A stretch of 28,561 nucleotides of DNA from JANOQP01 sp044227705. Its GTDB lineage: Bacteria > Bacteroidota > Bacteroidia > Chitinophagales > Saprospiraceae. Within the stretch, counting starts at the first letter, position 1; every line of letters starts with the position of its first letter. This document shows positions 23,952 to 28,561 of the stretch, piece after piece. The notes below the pieces were generated by a model. That model was not told the origin of the DNA and made no database searches. It saw nothing but the letters and a program-made list of their open reading frames with translations. The stretch is taken from NCBI GenBank assembly GCA_044227705.1, contig JBGAWE010000026.1, positions 1-28,561 of the forward strand, written 5' to 3'. The translations under genes and the position numbers were made by a program.

Positions 23952-24713
23952 ATGAAAAGCTCCGCCGCCGTCGGCCTCCTCCTCGCCGCCCTATTTTTCG
24001 GGAAAAACCTCGCGGCGCAGGACGTCGACCCCGTTTTCCAGTTGCCGCCGATGGACAGCCTCTACATCGAGGGCGAAGCGTTCCTGTTCGGGCCAAATTA
24101 TGAGGTGGTCATCGGCGGCCGCTTCTGCAACAAGGACCCCGAAATCGAGGCCTGCGACTTCAACCAGCACATCCTCGCCGTCGAGCGGCGCGGCCGCCGC
24201 GTTTGGGCAATCCCTCTTTTCAACCTCCCGGCGGCGGCCGCGCAGCACCTCTCGGCCGTCGGCCTGTGCGCCGCGACCGACGAAAAAGGGGTGGCCTGGG
24301 TCTCGGGCGGCTACGGCTTTGACGGCGACCTCGACGGCTTCTCCACGATGGGCAGCCTGACCTCCTTCCCGCTCGAGCGGGCCGTCTCCGAGCTGCTCGC
24401 CGGGCGGCGGGCCGACTCGCTTTTCACGACCATCCACGACCCGCGCCTCGCGGTCTTCGACGGGCGGCTGATGACGGCGGGAAAGTGGTTCTTCCTGTTC
24501 GGCGGCAGCCGCGCCGTGCCTGTTTTTGATGAAATCTACCACGTCAACCTGACGAGCTACGAGGGCCAGATGCGCTCGTGGCGGCTCGCGTGCGGGCCGA
24601 ACGGCTCGTGCCAAGTGGCCGGTTTCCGGGTCTGCGAGCGGGTGCCGGGCTTTTTCCAGTGCATGCCCGAACCGTATTTCCCCGACGAGGGGCCGGACAT
24701 CGACCTGAAATAG
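23952..24713 (+). CDS. Secreted protein of unknown function
   Basis: This 253-residue protein starts at the ATG at 23952 with a signal peptide (ending LAAQ near residue 23); the frame is open far upstream but only as a shadow of the neighbouring gene. The mature part has short strand-rich repeats such as VVIGGRFCN, AWVSGGYGFDG and WFFLFGGSRAV that recall Kelch-like or propeller blades. There are eight Cys residues in total, clustered in the first third and the last fifth, suggesting disulfides. The end is acidic (EGPDIDLK) and no T9SS domain is present. I do not recognise the family. Confidence 0.75.
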   Translation: MKSSAAVGLLLAALFFGKNLAAQDVDPVFQLPPMDSLYIEGEAFLFGPNYEVVIGGRFCNKDPEIEACDFNQHILAVERRGRRVWAIPLFNLPAAAAQHLSAVGLCAATDEKGVAWVSGGYGFDGDLDGFSTMGSLTSFPLERAVSELLAGRRADSLFTTIHDPRLAVFDGRLMTAGKWFFLFGGSRAVPVFDEIYHVNLTSYEGQMRSWRLACGPNGSCQVAGFRVCERVPGFFQCMPEPYFPDEGPDIDLK

Positions 24714-24742
24714 CGGTGAGCCGCTCCCCCACCCTCTTTTTT
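24712..24742 (+). terminator. Weak terminator of the secreted protein gene
   Basis: A 5-bp stem (24712-24716 with 24721-24725) overlaps the stop codon, and T6 follows at 24737-24742 after an 11-nt C-rich spacer. The spacer makes it suboptimal. It sits in the 28-nt gap before the convergent ATPase gene end. Confidence 0.3.
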
Positions 24743-27282
24743 CAAAAATTGGCCCGCCGGAAAAACCGCCGCTTCGTCGCCTCGACCAGCAGCCCGTAGA
24801 GCACGGCGATGCCGACCATGAAGCCGAGCAAGTGCCACGGCAGCCGCACGAGGCCGACCTTTTCCGCCAGCGGCGAAAACGGCAGGGCCAGCACGACCGC
24901 CACCGTCGCCGCGCTCGACAGCGCCAGCCAGCGCGACGGGCGGCTGGCCAGTGCCGGGCGGACGGTGCGGATGACGAGGAGGACGATGATTTCCGTCAAG
25001 GCCGACTCGACGAACCACCCGGTCTGGAAGGTTTTTTCCCCCGCATGAAATAGAAATAGCAGGCAACCGAACGTCAGGTAATCGAACAGCGAGCTTGGGA
25101 TGCCGAACACGACCATGAAGCGGCGGATGAGGCCGATGTCCCACTTTTTGGGCCGCGCGAGCTGCTCGGGGTCGACGTTGTCGGAGGCGATGGTCAGCGC
25201 GGGGATGTCGGACAGGAAGTTGAGCAGCAGGATTTGCGCGGGCAGCAGCGGCAGCCATGGCAGGAAGAGCGAGATGCCGGCAAGGCTGAACATGTTGCCG
25301 AAGTTGGCGCTCGTCGTGATGAAGATGTATTTCAGCGAGTTCAGGTAGGTGCGCCGCCCGTCGACGATGCCGCGCTGCAGCACTTCGAGGTCTTTTTCCA
25401 TCAAAACGATGTCGGCCGCCTCCTTCGCCACGTCGACGGCCGAGTCGACCGAGATGCCCACGTCGGCTGCCTTGAGGGCGGGCGCGTCGTTGATGCCGTC
25501 GCCGAGGAAGCCCACCACGTCGCCGCCCGCGCGAAGCGAGCGGATGAGCCGTTCTTTTTGGTGCGGCGCGACCTCGGCAAACAGACAGGCCGCCCGCGCC
25601 CGGATGCCGAGCGAGCCTTCGTCGAGCGCGTCGATTTCCGAGCCGGTGAGCATCCCAGCCGGGTCGAGGCCGACCGTCCGGGCGAGGTGGGCGGCGGCGA
25701 GGCGGTTGTCGCCCGAGATTATTTTCAGAGAAATCCCCAGCCCGGCGAGGCTCTGGAAGACGGCCGAGATGCCCTCTCGCGGCGGGTCGCCGAGGAGGGT
25801 GAAGCCGAGGAAGACCATGCCCGATTCGTCTTTCTCGGAGAGGCCGACCGCGCCGGTTGTGTCCTTCCAGGCGACGGCGATGGCGCGGAGGCCCTGTTCG
25901 CTGTGCCGCTCGAATTCGGTCAGAATCGCGGCTTTTTGCTGTTCAATCGGCTCTATTCGGCCGTCGGAAAGCTCCACCCGATCGCAGGCGGCGAGGGTTT
26001 CGGCGACAGCTCCTTTCGTTATCATCAAGTCTTGCCGCCCGTCGGTCACGACGATGGAGAGCCTTTTCCGCAAAAAGTCATACGGCAGCTCGTCCTTTTT
26101 TGAAAAGACACCGGCCTCCATGCCGGGCATGGCGCGGACGGCCTCGTCGAGCGGGTTTTCAAAGCCGGTCTCGAAAAAGGCGTTGAGCCAGACGAAGAGC
26201 CGCACCCGCTCGCTCGGCCGCCCGTCCGGCCCGACGGTCGCGGCGACGGTCGCGCGGCCAGTCGTGATGGTTCCGGTCTTGTCGGAACAGAGGACGTTGA
26301 CGGCCCCGAGGTTCTGGATGGCGTCGAGCTTTTTGACGATGACCTTTTCCCGCGCCATGCGGACGGCCCCGGCCGAAAGCGTCGTCATCATGATGGCGGG
26401 CAAAAGCTCGGGCGCGAGGCCGACCGCCAGCGCGATGGAAAACAAGACGCTCGACGCGACCGGCTTCCCCGCGAAAAGATTGGCGATGAGGATGCCGACC
26501 GACAGCAAAAACGTCATCCGAATGAGCAGGTAGCCGAACCGCCGGATGCCCGACTGGAAGGCCGTCTCCGGTGCCGACTGGCCCATCCGTGCGACGATTT
26601 CGCCGAACTCGGTGGCCTCGCCGACGCGGACGACGAGCGCGCGACAAGTCCCGCTCACGATGCTAGAGCCCTCGAACAGGGCGTTTTTCCGGCCCGAAAT
26701 CGGCGCGGCGGCGGGCGAGAGGCCGGGCACTTTTTCAACGGGAAAGGACTCGCCGGTCAGCGCGGCCTCGTTGGCGTGGAGGTCGCTGGCGGCGAGGAGG
26801 AGGCAGTCGCCCGGCACCATGTTTCCCGCCGAGAGGAGCGCGACGTCGCCGGGGACGACCGTCTCTTTCGGCACCTTCACCGCTCGGCCGTCGCGCAGGA
26901 CGGAGCAGTGGACGTGCATCATCGCCCGCAGCTTTTCGACGGCGCGGCCCGCCCGGTACTCCTGCCAGAAGCCGACGATGCCCGTCATGAAAAGGATGCC
27001 GAAGATGATGGCCGAGTCGCCCCAGTCGCCCATCGCCGCCGACATGGCCGCCGCGAAGACCAGCAGCAGCACGAGCGGCGAGGTGAACTGCCGCCCGAAA
27101 AGCAGCAACGTGGCGACCCACTCCGGGCGGTGCCGCTCGATTTTTCGGAGGGCTTGGAGGCGGCGGGCTGCCTCTTTTTCGGAGAGGCCGTCGGCTGTCG
27201 AGGCGATACGGAGCAGCACCTCTTCGGGCGGGTTTTGCCAGAAAGGGGCCGTGTCGGCGAGGGGCGAAGCACCTGGTTTCAT
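24742..27282 (-). CDS. mgtA: Magnesium-translocating P-type ATPase (MgtA type)
   Basis: This is an 846-residue inner-membrane P-type (IIIB) ATPase that would import Mg2+ at the cost of ATP. It shows the cation-ATPase N-domain (about 12-60), first membrane pair (about 66-105), actuator TGES (176-179), a GLAPELLPAI ion-pathway helix (288-297), phosphorylation motif DKTGT (Asp334) and the MgtA-like PYDFLRKRLSIVV nucleotide segment (400-412). KGA (423-425), GDGINDAPAL (594-603) and a six-helix C-terminal block with PSSLFDYLTF and FQTGWFVES follow. The ATG at 27282 fits the family N-terminus. No Mg-sensing leader could be recognised; the upstream region holds the KilA-N remnant. The last codons lie in an AT near-palindrome. 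Confidence 0.94.
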   Translation of the reverse strand: MKPGASPLADTAPFWQNPPEEVLLRIASTADGLSEKEAARRLQALRKIERHRPEWVATLLLFGRQFTSPLVLLLVFAAAMSAAMGDWGDSAIIFGILFMTGIVGFWQEYRAGRAVEKLRAMMHVHCSVLRDGRAVKVPKETVVPGDVALLSAGNMVPGDCLLLAASDLHANEAALTGESFPVEKVPGLSPAAAPISGRKNALFEGSSIVSGTCRALVVRVGEATEFGEIVARMGQSAPETAFQSGIRRFGYLLIRMTFLLSVGILIANLFAGKPVASSVLFSIALAVGLAPELLPAIMMTTLSAGAVRMAREKVIVKKLDAIQNLGAVNVLCSDKTGTITTGRATVAATVGPDGRPSERVRLFVWLNAFFETGFENPLDEAVRAMPGMEAGVFSKKDELPYDFLRKRLSIVVTDGRQDLMITKGAVAETLAACDRVELSDGRIEPIEQQKAAILTEFERHSEQGLRAIAVAWKDTTGAVGLSEKDESGMVFLGFTLLGDPPREGISAVFQSLAGLGISLKIISGDNRLAAAHLARTVGLDPAGMLTGSEIDALDEGSLGIRARAACLFAEVAPHQKERLIRSLRAGGDVVGFLGDGINDAPALKAADVGISVDSAVDVAKEAADIVLMEKDLEVLQRGIVDGRRTYLNSLKYIFITTSANFGNMFSLAGISLFLPWLPLLPAQILLLNFLSDIPALTIASDNVDPEQLARPKKWDIGLIRRFMVVFGIPSSLFDYLTFGCLLFLFHAGEKTFQTGWFVESALTEIIVLLVIRTVRPALASRPSRWLALSSAATVAVVLALPFSPLAEKVGLVRLPWHLLGFMVGIAVLYGLLVEATKRRFFRRANF

Positions 27283-27300
27283 GCCGTCAATTTTTGGGAA

Positions 27301-27456
27301 AACTACGTCGGGCCAAGCCGGGCTGCCGACCGGCTCACCGATGCGAAGAACCTCTTCAAGTCGTGGCTGCGCGACAGCGCGGTGCGCCACTTCATCGAGG
27401 CCTGAGAGGAGCTGCACAACCCTGCTTTCAAAGGGGGCGAATACTCCCTTTTTTCA
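27301..27456 (+). pseudogene. KilA-N domain gene remnant with in-frame TGA
   Basis: The plus-strand frame starting at 27301 reads S-R-A-A-D, then S-W-L-R-D (Trp codon 27364), F-I-E-A, a TGA stop (27403-27405), then E-E-L-H-N-P-x-F-K-G-G-E-Y. KilA-N domains have the order W-[LM]-R-[ND], F-L-x-x-W-E-x-[LI]-x-N-P-x-F-x-x-x-E-[FY]. The stop falls exactly where the conserved Trp (TGG) should be. After 27456 the match may resume in another frame (FKDAQTT...NGW, to about 27514), implying a frameshift. No start or C-terminal part is present. KilA-N is a DNA-binding module of phages and mobile elements, so this looks like debris of an old element. Confidence 0.6.
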
Positions 27457-27535
27457 AGGACGCACAGACAACGCCCGGCGACACCTCATCGCGCAGCAAC
27501 GGTTGGGCGAGTGAGCCAGGGCCGGTGAAAACACC

Positions 27536-27727
27536 TCACGCCCAGCTCGGAAAGGCCGGGTGCTCGGGCGGCCGCAGCTCGTTCGGGTCGATTTCCGGCT
27601 CGGCACCCGGGCCGAACTCGGGGCCGTCGAACGGAGCCTCGGGGTCGGCGGGCGGTTCCAACCGAACGGGCTTCGGGCGGTGCGGCACGGGGGCCGGGGG
27701 CGCAGGGGCTTCTTTTTTCTTTTCCAT
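27536..27727 (-). CDS. Small proline-rich hypothetical protein
   Basis: This is a 63-residue ORF with a start at ATG 27727 (a longer form from 27814 is possible). It begins MEKKKEAPAPPAP and is about one quarter proline, with an acidic second half ending EIDPNELRPPEHPAFPSWA. There is no signal peptide or membrane segment. The composition is low complexity, so coding is plausible but not certain. It is divergent from the universal stress protein gene and lies just beyond the KilA-N remnant. Confidence 0.4.
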   Translation of the reverse strand: MEKKKEAPAPPAPVPHRPKPVRLEPPADPEAPFDGPEFGPGAEPEIDPNELRPPEHPAFPSWA

Positions 27728-27883
27728 AAAAAAGGCTGTTTTTTCGGACAAGTTCGGCCCGGCGACTGGCCCCGGCCGCTGATTTTCATCAACCGGCGGG
27801 CTGTTCGATGTCATCCCCGGCAACGGCCGGTCGGTCAACCTTTGACGAAAAATCTCACGGCCACAGGCCAAAAATCAACGGAC

Positions 27884-28561
27884 ATGAAGACGATCATCGC
27901 CGCCACCGACTTCACCCCCAACGCCCGCAACGCCGTCGATTACGCCGCCGCGCTCGCCGAGGCCACCGGCTCGGGGCTGATGCTGTTCAACCACTACGCC
28001 ATCCCCATTTCGGCCTCCGACATGCCGGGCATGGTGCCGGTCTACGTCGACGACTACTCGGCCATCTCGGAGGCCGCGCTCAAGTCGCTGCAAAAGGAGC
28101 TTTTGGAAAAATGGGCCATCCCCGTCGACATCGCCTCGCGCGGCTGGTCGGCCGTCGGCGACGTGGAGGAGCTGTTCGAGGAGACCGGCGCGAGCCTCGT
28201 CGTGGCCGCCTCGCGGCATTCGGGGCCGGTCGTCGGGGCCTTGTTCGGCGAATTCCTGGCTCCGCTCATGCGGCGGGGGAAGGTGCCTTTGCTGGTCGTG
28301 CCGGAGGGCGCGGCCTTCTCAAAAATCAAAAAAACGTTGCTCGCCTGCGACGACAACTTCGTCGAGAGCGCGCACCTCGTCGCGCCGCTCGTCGAGCTGT
28401 GCGAGGAATTGGGAGCGAGCGTCGAGGTCGTCAACGTGCGGCCGCCGGGTGGCACGGGCGCGGCGAGTCCGAGCCAGTTTTTCGGCCGCGACATCCTCGA
28501 ACGGGCCTTGTCGACGGTCGAGCACTTCTACCTCTTCGAGGCGGGCGGGGCCGTGCCGGAG
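27884..28561 (+). CDS. Universal stress protein family (3' partial)
   Basis: The reading frame starts at ATG 27884 and stays open to the window end (226 codons seen). The first UspA domain is complete: MKTIIAATDFTPNARNAVDYAAALAEATGS (1-30), then DVEELFEETGASLVVAASRHSG and GALFGEFLAPLMRRGKVPLLVVPEG, the usual nucleotide-loop and final strand. A second domain starts at KIKKTLLACDD (about 150), so this is a tandem UspA protein as is common in Bacteroidota. The ATP-binding GxxGxxxS loop is degenerate (G-P-V-V-G-A-L-F-G-E-F), so nucleotide binding is uncertain. Upstream lies a small GTCAA/TTGAC inverted repeat (27834-27846), a possible control site. Confidence 0.9.
   Translation, partial: MKTIIAATDFTPNARNAVDYAAALAEATGSGLMLFNHYAIPISASDMPGMVPVYVDDYSAISEAALKSLQKELLEKWAIPVDIASRGWSAVGDVEELFEETGASLVVAASRHSGPVVGALFGEFLAPLMRRGKVPLLVVPEGAAFSKIKKTLLACDDNFVESAHLVAPLVELCEELGASVEVVNVRPPGGTGAASPSQFFGRDILERALSTVEHFYLFEAGGAVPE

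Noticed and set aside
27403..27405. TGA recoded as Trp or selenocysteine in the KilA-N frame
   Set aside because: TGA is the normal stop of many genes here, the frame lacks a start and C-terminus, and a second lesion follows, so simple decay is more likely.
27283..27535. Magnesium-sensing (M-box-like) leader before mgtA
   Set aside because: No conserved paired segments were recognised on the minus strand; the region instead reads as a KilA-N remnant on the plus strand.

Overview
The window is GC-rich (roughly two-thirds G+C by eye). It looks like the chromosome of a high-GC Bacteroidota, probably Saprospiria-like. Three proteins end in type IX secretion (T9SS) type A sorting domains. HYR, GEVED and CARDB surface modules, a DUF5777 beta-barrel and the near absence of Shine-Dalgarno sequences all fit that phylum. 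The species cannot be named from this window. I saw no rRNA, tRNA, CRISPR array or intact insertion sequence.

Layout. (1) 1-8733 is a cell-surface region: a 5'-truncated HYR/beta-repeat T9SS cargo, a smaller T9SS cargo with a homologous C-terminal module, and, converging on them across a strong terminator, a 1542-residue GEVED/CARDB T9SS cargo. (2) 8782-11112 (minus) holds a secreted protein with an extreme Trp/Tyr/His/Pro segment and a GyrI-like ligand-binding protein. (3) 11113-11426 is a gene-free divergent region with a hairpin and a repeated operator-like motif. (4) 11427-13629 (plus) holds an eRF1-domain-3-like protein, then a c-type cytochrome lipoprotein with its DUF5777 barrel. (5) 13632-19431 (minus) holds PEP synthase, a small outer-membrane-type protein, a membrane protein in a lower-GC island, an SDR oxidoreductase and an L,D-transpeptidase. 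(6) 19575-21683 (plus) is a tight four-gene membrane cluster: holin-like, YqjK-like, YtxH-like and AI-2E/PerM. (7) 21695-23795 (minus) is a translationally coupled chain: DUF4136 lipoprotein, AAA kinase and APH-like kinase. (8) 23952-28561 holds a secreted protein, an MgtA-type P-type ATPase, the remains of a KilA-N domain gene, a small proline-rich ORF and a universal stress protein cut by the window end.

No known defence or biosynthetic system is complete here. The most unusual signals are: a recurrent AT-rich near-palindrome (T-run, one or two G/C, A-run), found at least 16 times inside genes and at gene starts; a decayed KilA-N domain whose conserved Trp codon has become TGA; convergent-gene terminators embedded in the 3' coding end of the L,D-transpeptidase; a 22-bp hairpin just before a T9SS cargo start; and a kinase pair, usually fused, that is split here in reverse order and joined by 4-nt overlaps.
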